DNA of 64,000 bases, taken from contig NZ_FLRH01000003.1 in assembly GCF_900089585.1 (NCBI RefSeq), forward strand, positions 853,001 to 917,000, written 5' to 3'. The notes beneath the pieces were generated by a model. The model was not told the origin of the DNA, made no database searches, and was given only the letters and a program-made list of their open reading frames with translations. Source of the DNA: Micromonospora sediminicola. GTDB taxonomy: Bacteria; Actinomycetota; Actinomycetes; Mycobacteriales; Micromonosporaceae. Shown piece after piece: positions 24,826 to 31,532 of the stretch (its first letter is position 1; every line of letters starts with the position of its first letter). Both the position numbers and the translations under genes were made by a program.

Positions 24826-25155
24826 CCGGCTCCTTCCGATGAGTCGACGGGTATTGCAATGCAGGGCTCACGTAGAGCGAGACATTAGGCCGGTCAGCGA
24901 CGGGGACACCACGGTAGTGGCGGCGGAACAAGCGGAAAAGGAAGCTGTAAGGAAGCCGTCAGGCTCCAGGTGAGCAGCCAAGGGGGTTGATGGCTGCCCT
25001 GAGGGGCGGAGGTCGGCTTGGGCCGCCGGCGGAATGGCTGTCGACAGCAACGGTGACAGCAACCGCGCCGGACGGCAGCACGCTGAGGCGCGCTGGCATG
25101 GACGAAGCTCCGAGCATGCAGCCGTTCCCGGACGCGTGCGGACGGGGTGCACAGA
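24826..25155. promoter_or_regulatory. Right arm of the island with integrase arm-type repeats
   Basis: 330 bp without a gene. It contains GACAGCAAC at 25043-25051 and again at 25055-25063, the same motif and 12-bp spacing as the pair at 10561-10581 in the left arm. These lie 92 bp before the right att core. Confidence 0.5.
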
Positions 25156-25202
25156 GCTTGTAAGCGAGATGTCGCCGGTTCGATCCCGGCCGGGGGCTCC
25201 AA
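25156..25202 (+). repeat. att site: 3' fragment of tRNA-Thr(UGU), right border of the island
   Basis: Identical over 47 bp to 10468-10514. Upstream CAGAG cannot pair with the anticodon 3' stem GCGAG, so this too is only the 3' half. The stop codon of the first chromosomal gene begins 6 bp after it. The intact tRNA must lie left of the window. Confidence 0.85.
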
Positions 25203-25207
25203 TTCCA

Positions 25208-26101
25208 TCAGGCGACCCGGGCCGTCTCGCGCGCCGGGCCGCCGGTGGCGTCCTCCTCCGGCAGGCGTCCCGCACGCCCGTGCCGGACCCGGAACGTGAG
25301 CGCGAAGAGCAGCGACACCGCCACAGTCGTGAGGCCGAACGCGGCGGCCATGGTCGCCGTGCGGGTACCGCCCCAGACCGCCCCGGCGGCGCCGGCCCCG
25401 CCGACGCACGCGGCCCCGACGATCCCGCGCCAGGTCAGCACCAGTGGCACGACGCCCACCGTCCGACCGGCCGCGGCGCAGACGATCAGGACGGCCACCC
25501 CGACGACGGTGGGCCACATCGTCCAGCCGGCGTCGGTGGAGCCGTCGTCGACGGCGAGCCAGCGCAGGAACAGCACGCACCAGGGCGGGTACACCGCGAG
25601 GAGCACCAGGGTCGCCGCGCCCCGGCGGCGGATCCGCCGGTCCACTCCGGCGCTGTGCCGCGCCGGTGCGTTGCTCGGGTCGACGGTGAGCGCCCGCTGG
25701 TAGAGGTCGCGGAACCGGGCCACGTCGCGGTCGACGGTGAGCACGTTGACGGCGAGCAGGTTCAGCCCCTCGGGATCGTCCGAAGCGAGTTCGACCGCAC
25801 GTCGCGCGTCGGCGTAGGACTCCCGGTGCCGACCGAGCAGTTGCCGGGCCAGCCCCCGGTACCGCCAGGCCACCGTGTCGCCGGGGTCGATGTCGATCGC
25901 GCGACCGGCCGCGTCGATCGCGGCGTGCTGGTCACCCAGCCCGATGAGCGCACCGGCCAGTCGACGCCACGCGAGGCTGTCGTCGGGGTGGGTCCGCAGG
26001 TGCGCGCCCAGCAGCGTGACCGCGGGCTTGAACTCCTTGGCGAGGACCAGGTCACGGGCGCGCGCGACGGCGTCCTCGACCGGGGCGGACGGCGGTTCCA
26101 C
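25208..26101 (-). CDS. TPR-domain membrane protein
   Basis: 297 aa from GTG at 26101, with GAGGAG upstream. Residues 1-140 form about three to four tetratricopeptide repeats (SLAWRRLAGALIGLGDQHAAI, TVAWRYRGLARQLLGRHRES). The C-terminal half has four or so TM segments (TLVLLAVYPPWCVLFLRWL, VVGVAVLIVCAAAG, MAAAFGLTTVAVSLLFALTF). A cytosolic protein-binding domain anchored in the membrane; partner unknown. First chromosomal gene after the island. Confidence 0.75.
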   Translation of the reverse strand: MEPPSAPVEDAVARARDLVLAKEFKPAVTLLGAHLRTHPDDSLAWRRLAGALIGLGDQHAAIDAAGRAIDIDPGDTVAWRYRGLARQLLGRHRESYADARRAVELASDDPEGLNLLAVNVLTVDRDVARFRDLYQRALTVDPSNAPARHSAGVDRRIRRRGAATLVLLAVYPPWCVLFLRWLAVDDGSTDAGWTMWPTVVGVAVLIVCAAAGRTVGVVPLVLTWRGIVGAACVGGAGAAGAVWGGTRTATMAAAFGLTTVAVSLLFALTFRVRHGRAGRLPEEDATGGPARETARVA

Positions 26102-26223
26102 GTGGCTGCTCCTCGACGGGATGATCAGCGGGCACCGAAGTATCACCCGACGGGTCGGCGGCCGAGGGCCCACCCGGTCCGGGCCGGCGCGGAGGCCCAG
26201 CGGCCCGCGCCGGCCCAGAGGAA

Positions 26224-26688
26224 TCAGCCCCAGTTCTGGGGTGCCGGCTGCCGGGTGGTGGCGTTGATCCGGTTGAAGAAGTTCGTGGTGGCGATCCAGA
26301 GCACCAACGCCGCCAGTTCCTTCTCCCCGAAGTGCCGGGCCGCCTCGTCCCACACCGGGTCCGGCACCGCGTCGCCGCGGTCGGCGAGACGGGTGGCGTG
26401 CTCGGCTAGGTCGAGCGCGGCCCGCTCGGCGTCGGTGAAGTACGGCGTCTCCCGCCACGCCGCCACCGCGAACAGCCGCTCCTCGGTCTCGCCGTTCTTG
26501 CGGGCGCCGCGCGCCCCCGAGTCGACGCACGCGCTGCATCCGTTGATCTGGCTGGCCCGCAGGTGGACCAGCTCCAACGTGCCGCCGGGCACGCCGGCCG
26601 AGTGCGCGGCCCGGTAGAGCAGGTTGACCGCCTTGACGGTGTCCGGGAGCAGCGCGGCCGGGTTCTGCATGCGGGCTTCGAGGCTCAT
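26224..26688 (-). CDS. AhpD/carboxymuconolactone-decarboxylase-family protein
   Basis: 154 aa from ATG at 26688. The AhpD signature is present: NGCSACVDSGARGARKNG with the CxxC pair and following residues, within an all-helical protein. Members act as peroxidases or redox partners. It is divergent from an ECF41 sigma factor, the known arrangement in which the sigma factor controls such a gene, and a matching promoter is found between them. Confidence 0.88.
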   Translation of the reverse strand: MSLEARMQNPAALLPDTVKAVNLLYRAAHSAGVPGGTLELVHLRASQINGCSACVDSGARGARKNGETEERLFAVAAWRETPYFTDAERAALDLAEHATRLADRGDAVPDPVWDEAARHFGEKELAALVLWIATTNFFNRINATTRQPAPQNWG

Positions 26689-26746
26689 GGTCGTCCGTCC
26701 TGTCCTTGTAGGCTGGGCGGCGTCCGTTCGCCGCCCTCCCCCGTCT

Positions 26747-26781
26747 GTCGACATCCGGGCCGGTGGTGTGACGGATGTGAC
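26747..26781 (-). promoter_or_regulatory. Probable ECF41-type promoter of the AhpD-like gene
   Basis: On the minus strand GTCACA (26772-26767) is followed after exactly 16 nt by CGAC (26750-26747), close to the ECF41 consensus TGTCACA-n16-CGTC. A second GTCACA lies 9 bp upstream. The promoter drives the AhpD-like gene starting at 26688. Confidence 0.55.
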
Positions 26782-26813
26782 GGCGATCACGCGGCGGTGG
26801 AGGGCGGGGGGTC

Positions 26814-27671
26814 GTGACCGACGCGGACCTGGTGGCCCGGCGCTTCGAGGAGCAGCGGCCCCGCCTGCGGGCGGTGGCCCACCGGATGCTCGGCTCGGCC
26901 GCCGAGGCGGACGACGCCGTGCAGGACACCTGGCTGCGGCTGAACCGGGCCGACATCCCCGGGATCGACAACCTGCCGGGCTGGCTGACCACCACCGTCG
27001 GGCGGGTCTGCCTGGACCGGCTGCGGTCGGCCGGGCATCGCCACGAGGAGACCGTCGACGCGGTGGGCGAGGAGCCCTCGACCGTGCCGGAGCCGGAGCA
27101 GGAGGCGCTGCTCGCCGAGCGGGTCGGGCACGCGCTCCAGGTCGTGCTGAGCACGCTCGGCCCCACCGAGCGGCTGGTGTTCGTGCTGCACGACATGTTC
27201 GCCGTCTCCTTCGAGGAGATCGCGCCGGTGGTCGACCGCAGCGCCCCGGCGGTACGGCAGATCGCCGGCCGGGCCCGTCGCCGGGTGCAGGGCCGTTCCG
27301 CCGATCCGGTGACCGACCCGGCCCGGCAGCGTCGGGTCGTCGAGGCGTTCCTCGCCGCGTCCCGGGAGGGTCGCTTCGACGACCTGGTCGCGCTGCTCGA
27401 CCCGCACGTGGTGCTGCGGGAGGACGCCGCCGCCGTGCGGATGGGCGGCAGCGCCGAGGTCCGTGGCTCGTCGGCGGTGGCCGGCTTCTTCAACGGTCGG
27501 GCGCAGGCGGCGGTGCCCGCCTGGGTCGACGGGGCGGCCGGCGCGGTGGTGGTGCTCGACGGCCGGATCCGACTCGCGCTCAGCTTCGCCGTCACCGACC
27601 GGATCATCGGCATCGAGGTGGTGGCCGACCCGGACCAACTCGCCGACCTCGACCTGGTGGTCGCCGGATGA
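26814..27671 (+). CDS. ECF41-type RNA polymerase sigma factor with SnoaL-like C-terminal domain
   Basis: 285 aa. Sigma region 2 (RFEEQRPRLRAVAHRMLGS, then AEADDAVQDTWLRL) and region 4 (ERLVFVLHDMFAVSFEEIA) are clear. A SnoaL/NTF2-like domain follows (VVEAFLAASREGRFDDLVALL to the end), as in ECF41 factors, where it controls activity in place of an anti-sigma. Overlaps the AraC gene start by 4 bp and is divergent to its likely target. Confidence 0.9.
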   Translation: MTDADLVARRFEEQRPRLRAVAHRMLGSAAEADDAVQDTWLRLNRADIPGIDNLPGWLTTTVGRVCLDRLRSAGHRHEETVDAVGEEPSTVPEPEQEALLAERVGHALQVVLSTLGPTERLVFVLHDMFAVSFEEIAPVVDRSAPAVRQIAGRARRRVQGRSADPVTDPARQRRVVEAFLAASREGRFDDLVALLDPHVVLREDAAAVRMGGSAEVRGSSAVAGFFNGRAQAAVPAWVDGAAGAVVVLDGRIRLALSFAVTDRIIGIEVVADPDQLADLDLVVAG

Positions 27672-28069
27672 GCCGGGCGACCGAGGAGTCCAACCGGGCC
27701 ATGCTGCGGGCCCGGGACGCGATGGACCGGGCGTACGCGCAGCCGCTGGACATCCCCGCGCTGGCCCGGATCGCGCACGTCTCCGAGTCGCACTTCATCC
27801 GGACGTTCCGGGCCACCTTCGGCGAGACGCCGCACCGCTACCTGCAACGGCGTCGGGTCGAGCGGGCCATGTCCCTGCTGTTGGAGACCGACCGGGACGT
27901 CACCGACATCTGCCTCGCGGTCGGCTTCACCAGCCTCGGCACGTTCAGCCGGACGTTCCGCGACATCGTCGGCGAGTCGCCCCGCGATTTCCGGCGGCGC
28001 CGGTCCGCCGCCGCGAACGTGCCGAGCTGCTTCGCCAAATCCTGGACCAGGCCCAGCAGTTTTGGATAA
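27668..28069 (+). CDS. AraC-family transcriptional regulator
   Basis: 133 aa, mostly the two-HTH AraC DNA-binding domain (LARIAHVSESHFIRTFRATFG and ICLAVGFTSLGTFSRTFRDIVG), with only a short N-terminal helix and no ligand domain. ATG overlaps the sigma-factor stop. The VOC gene follows after 35 bp; stand-alone AraC domains are often paired with and control such genes. Confidence 0.9.
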   Translation: MSRATEESNRAMLRARDAMDRAYAQPLDIPALARIAHVSESHFIRTFRATFGETPHRYLQRRRVERAMSLLLETDRDVTDICLAVGFTSLGTFSRTFRDIVGESPRDFRRRRSAAANVPSCFAKSWTRPSSFG

Positions 28070-28104
28070 GCAGCAGGTCAGGGCGGTGCTCTAGCGTCGA
28101 CGGC

Positions 28105-28539
28105 ATGACGATGACTTCGATTTCCCGCTCGCAGATCTACGTGCTCGACCAGGACGAGGCGCTCGACTTCTACGTCGGCAAGCTGGGCATGGAGGTGAAC
28201 ACCGACCAGGATCTCGGCTTCATGCGCTGGCTGACCGTGAACGTGCCGGGCGACGCCGAGCGGGAGATCCTGCTGGAGAAGCCCGGCCCGCCGGCGCTGG
28301 ACCCGAAGACCGCCGAGCAGGTCCGCGAGCTGCTCACCAAGGGCGCCGCCGGTGGCTTCCTGTTCCTGACCACTGACGACGCGCACAAGACGTACGCGGA
28401 TCTGGTGGCCAAGGGGGTCGAGGTGACCGACGAGCCGACCGACCGGCCGTACGGGATCGACTTCGGAATCCGGGACCCGTTCGGCAACCGGATCCGGATC
28501 GGCCAGATGCACCCGCGGGAGCAGTGGGCGAACGGCTGA
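28105..28539 (+). CDS. VOC-family (glyoxalase/bleomycin-resistance-like) protein
   Basis: 144 aa. Starts SRSQIYVLDQDEALDFYVGKLGM, the beta-alpha-beta unit of VOC proteins, and ends YGIDFGIRDPFGNRIRIGQ, the second metal-side motif. Metal ligands cannot be fixed from sequence alone. Substrate unknown. Probably controlled by the AraC-type regulator immediately upstream. Confidence 0.88.
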   Translation: MTMTSISRSQIYVLDQDEALDFYVGKLGMEVNTDQDLGFMRWLTVNVPGDAEREILLEKPGPPALDPKTAEQVRELLTKGAAGGFLFLTTDDAHKTYADLVAKGVEVTDEPTDRPYGIDFGIRDPFGNRIRIGQMHPREQWANG

Positions 28540-28607
28540 CCACGGGGCTGCGGGGTCGGGGAGCGACCGACTAGGGTCGGCCACTCCCGATCCTGAAGGG
28601 GTGACCG

Positions 28608-29222
28608 ATGGCGAGCCGCCTGTTGTTCCTGGCCCGGCACGGCGAGCAGGAGGACACCGGGACGGAGGCCCCGGAGGTCGGTCTCTCCGCCCGGGGCCGG
28701 CGGCAGGCGACGCTGCTCGGCGAGCGGCTGCGCGGCGCGCGGATCGACGCCGTGCACCACGGGCCGCTGGCCCGGGCCGCGGAGACCGCCGCGCTGGTCG
28801 CCAAGGAGCTGCCGGGTGTTCCGGTCCACGAGGACGAGCGGGCCGGCGACCACATGCCGCACGACACCGACCCGACCGGCCTGCCGGCGCGGTATGCCGA
28901 GTTCCTCGCCGAGTTCACCGAGGCGGAACGGCGGGACGGGCCGCGCGTGACGGCGGAGGCGGTGGCCCGGTTCGCCACCGCCCCCGCCGAGGGCGACGTC
29001 CGGGAGCTGGTGATCACGCACAACTTCCTGGTCGCCTGGCTGGTGCGGCACGCGCTGGAGGCGCCGGAGCGCCGCTGGATCGGGCTCAACCACGCCAACT
29101 GCGCGCTGACCGTGATCCGCTACAGCGACGCCGGCCCGCCGACGGTGGTCGCGCTGAACGACGCCGCCCACCTGCCGCCCGACCTGCGGGCCACCGGCTT
29201 CCCCGACGACTACCGGTTCTGA
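28608..29222 (+). CDS. Histidine phosphatase family protein
   Basis: 204 aa. Catalytic RHG motif in LFLARHGEQED near the N-terminus, a middle phosphate-pocket Arg (GPLARAAETA) and the second catalytic His in LVITHNFLVAW. These are the marks of the phosphoglycerate-mutase-like branch-2 phosphatases. Substrate unknown. Preceded by GGGGTGACC. Confidence 0.88.
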   Translation: MASRLLFLARHGEQEDTGTEAPEVGLSARGRRQATLLGERLRGARIDAVHHGPLARAAETAALVAKELPGVPVHEDERAGDHMPHDTDPTGLPARYAEFLAEFTEAERRDGPRVTAEAVARFATAPAEGDVRELVITHNFLVAWLVRHALEAPERRWIGLNHANCALTVIRYSDAGPPTVVALNDAAHLPPDLRATGFPDDYRF

Positions 29223-29282
29223 CACCCGAACCACGCCCGCCTCGCGGAACGACGCGCGAGGGCGGGCGGCGCGCCCGACGGG

Positions 29283-29939
29283 TCAGCCGCGGAGCTTGAC
29301 CACGGCTTCGGCGAGCGCGCGGGCCGACTGCGGGTTCTGGCCGGTGACCAGGCGGCCGTCGACCACCACGTGCTCGGTGAAGTTCGGCGCCGGGACGTGC
29401 TGCGCACCGGCCTCGGTGAGCTTGTCGGCGAGCAGGAACGGCACCTCGTCGGTGAGGCCGACGGCCGCCTCCTCGTCGTTGGTGAAGCCGGCCACCCGCT
29501 TGCCGGCGATCAGCCGCGAGCCGTCGGAGAGGGTGAGGTTCACCAGCGCCGACGGCCCGTGGCAGACGGCGGCCACCACGCCGCCGCGCTCGTAGACCGC
29601 GCGGGCGATCCGGGCCAGGTCCGGGTCGTCGGGGAAGTCCCACATCGTGCCGTGACCGCCGGCGAAGACGATCACGTCGTAGCCGGCCGGGTCGACGTCC
29701 GCGGCCTTCGGGGTATCGGTCACGCCGGCGGTGGCGAGGAAGTCGTTCTGGGTCCGGTCGTCGGTGTCCCGGCCGTCGACCGGCGGCTCGCCGCCGGCCA
29801 CGGACACCAGGTCGACGTCGTACCCGGCGGCCCGGAAGACCTCCCACGGCTCGGCGGCCTCGCCGACGTAGTAGCCGGTCTTGCGGCCGGTGGCACCGAG
29901 GTCGGAGTGGCTGGTCAGGGCGATGAGTGCACGAGTCAT
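29283..29939 (-). CDS. DJ-1/PfpI family protein (Hsp31-like)
   Basis: 218 aa. The nucleophile elbow VVAAVCHGPSAL holds the conserved Cys; the Glu in GYYVGEAAEPWEVF and the GGHGTMWDFPDD loop match Hsp31/YajL-type chaperone-glyoxalases or intracellular proteases. Divergent, at 71 bp, from a LysR regulator that probably controls it. Confidence 0.9.
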   Translation of the reverse strand: MTRALIALTSHSDLGATGRKTGYYVGEAAEPWEVFRAAGYDVDLVSVAGGEPPVDGRDTDDRTQNDFLATAGVTDTPKAADVDPAGYDVIVFAGGHGTMWDFPDDPDLARIARAVYERGGVVAAVCHGPSALVNLTLSDGSRLIAGKRVAGFTNDEEAAVGLTDEVPFLLADKLTEAGAQHVPAPNFTEHVVVDGRLVTGQNPQSARALAEAVVKLRG

Positions 29940-30010
29940 GTCACCATGCTGGCGCGCCGATCCATAGCTGACCAATAGGCAAGAGTCACGTCGGCGATAG
30001 GTTTGCTGAT

Positions 30011-30895
30011 GTGAAGGTGTCCCTGGACCTGCTCCGCAGCTTCCTCGCCGTGCACCGGTCCGGGTCGGTCACCGGCGCGGCCGAGCTGTTGGGTGTGGCG
30101 CAGCCCACGGTGACCGCGCAACTGCGCGCGCTGGAGGAGGCGGTCGGTCGGCCGCTCTTCGACCGACTGCCGCGCGGTGTCACCCCGACCGCGGCCGGGG
30201 ACGAGCTGGCCCGCCGGGTGGCCGAGCCGCTGGACCGGCTGGCGGCCGTGCTGACCGACGAGCCGGGTGCCGCGTACGCCCGGACGGTCTTCCTCGGCGG
30301 GCCGGCCGAGCTGCTCGCGGAGCGGGTGCTGCCGGCGCTGGGCGGGCTGGTGGCCGAAGGCCTGGAGCTGCGGGTTGCGGCCGGGTTGCCGGAACGGCTG
30401 CTGGACGACCTGGTGGCCGGCCGGCTCGACCTGGCGGTGACCAGCGTGCGGCCGCGTCGGCGGGGGGTGGTGGTGGAGCCGCTCTACGACGAGGAGTTCG
30501 TGCTGGTGGCGGCGCCGGCCTGGGCCGACCGGCTGCCCGATCCGGTGACCCCGGCGGCGCTGCGGGACGTGCCGCTGGTCGCCTACGGGGAGGAGGCGCC
30601 GATCCTGCGGCGGTACTGGCGGACCGTCTTCGACACCCGGCTCACCCGGACGCCGAGCCTGGTCGTGGCGGACCTGCGGGCGGTCCGGGCGGCGGTGGTG
30701 GCCGGTGCGGGGGCGAGCGTGCTGCCCGCGTACCTCTGCCGGGGTGAGTTGGCCTCCGGCGCGGTGCGGGCGTTGCTCACGCCGGCGGTGCCCCCGCTCA
30801 ACACGCTCTTCCTCGCGGCGCGGCCGGCGGTGGCCGGCCGGCGCGAGGTCCAGGCCGTGCGCCGGGCGTTGCTCGCGGCGGCGCCCGGCTGGTGA
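30011..30895 (+). CDS. LysR-family transcriptional regulator
   Basis: 294 aa from GTG. The N-terminal winged HTH (LDLLRSFLAVHRSGSVTGAAELLGVAQPTVTAQ, split here: SVTGAAELLGV and QPTVTAQLRALEEAVGRPLF) is followed by an effector-binding domain. The neighbour on the other strand is the DJ-1-like gene. Effector unknown. Confidence 0.92.
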   Translation: MKVSLDLLRSFLAVHRSGSVTGAAELLGVAQPTVTAQLRALEEAVGRPLFDRLPRGVTPTAAGDELARRVAEPLDRLAAVLTDEPGAAYARTVFLGGPAELLAERVLPALGGLVAEGLELRVAAGLPERLLDDLVAGRLDLAVTSVRPRRRGVVVEPLYDEEFVLVAAPAWADRLPDPVTPAALRDVPLVAYGEEAPILRRYWRTVFDTRLTRTPSLVVADLRAVRAAVVAGAGASVLPAYLCRGELASGAVRALLTPAVPPLNTLFLAARPAVAGRREVQAVRRALLAAAPGW

Positions 30896-30904
30896 GCGGG
30901 CGGG

Positions 30905-31360
30905 TCAGCCGGTGGCGCGGGTGAGCAGGTCGACCACCTCGGCGGTGGCGGCCGGCGGGGTGGCCTGCGGCGGGCAGTCCACGTACGAGCTGGTGGTCGG
31001 CCCGATGGTGAGCCGGTAGCTGAACGCGTCGGCGCACATGGTCGCCGGCACGGTGACGGCGGCCTCGGCGGTGAGCCGGGGGTCGGCGGCGAGCTGGCGC
31101 AACCGGTCGAGGTCCGCCTCGGCGAGCCGGCCCTCGCGTTCGGCGCCGGCCCGGTCGGTGGTCGTCCAGGTGCCGTCCGCGTGCACGGTGATGGTGTCGG
31201 TGAGCCCGGCGATGCCGCCCGACTTGACGAGCACCACCTCGACGCCGGGCAGCGGGGTGGCCTGCGGCAGCGTCGACGTCGGTGCGTCGGTCCTGGCGCA
31301 GCCGGCGAGCGGGACGAGGAGGGCGGCGACGGCGGCCGCCACGGCGGGGGCTGCTCTCAT
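30905..31360 (-). CDS. Putative lipoprotein
   Basis: 151 aa from ATG at 31360 (an upstream start adds 14 residues). The N-terminus is a lipoprotein signal: MRAAPAVAAAVAALLVPLAGC with lipobox LAGC. The mature part is small and beta-rich, with one further cysteine pair (MCADAF, VDCPP). Function unknown; resembles DUF-type secreted lipoproteins of actinobacteria. Confidence 0.75.
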   Translation of the reverse strand: MRAAPAVAAAVAALLVPLAGCARTDAPTSTLPQATPLPGVEVVLVKSGGIAGLTDTITVHADGTWTTTDRAGAEREGRLAEADLDRLRQLAADPRLTAEAAVTVPATMCADAFSYRLTIGPTTSSYVDCPPQATPPAATAEVVDLLTRATG

Positions 31361-31468
31361 GCCGGATCGGACGCACGGCGGGGCCACCCGGTTCCGGACC
31401 ACCGCGTCCTCCTCATCCGTTCGGTCAGTGTCTCGGACGGGAAGTCGTCGACCTCTTTCACGTTCTTC

Positions 31469-31490
31469 GATGTATCGCTATATCTACATC
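31469..31490. promoter_or_regulatory. Inverted repeat in the promoter region of the metalloprotease
   Basis: GATGTA (31469-31474) and TACATC (31485-31490) form a spaced inverted repeat in an unusually AT-rich patch, 43 bp before the GTG start. Likely an operator or part of the promoter. Confidence 0.4.
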
Positions 31491-31532
31491 AGTGACTACC
31501 CCCGTCACAACTTCGCCTTCGGAGGAGGGCCC

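Larger units (their letters stand above)
10468..25202. mobile_element. Integrative defence-type island in tRNA-Thr (about 14.7 kb)
   Basis: The island is bounded by two identical 47-bp copies of the 3' half of tRNA-Thr(UGU). A tyrosine recombinase lies beside the left copy. Cargo comprises a TM protein, an IS481-like element, a one-piece R-M enzyme, an AIPR protein, a TM coiled-coil protein and a GNAT-like gene split by an IS3-family element. No replication or transfer gene is seen, so it is a simple integrative island dependent on others for spread. Confidence 0.75.

Noticed and set aside
25208..27847. A very long minus-strand open frame spanning several genes
   Set aside because: It is a high-GC shadow across the sigma-factor and AhpD-like genes; only the last 297 codons form a real TPR protein with its own ribosome site.
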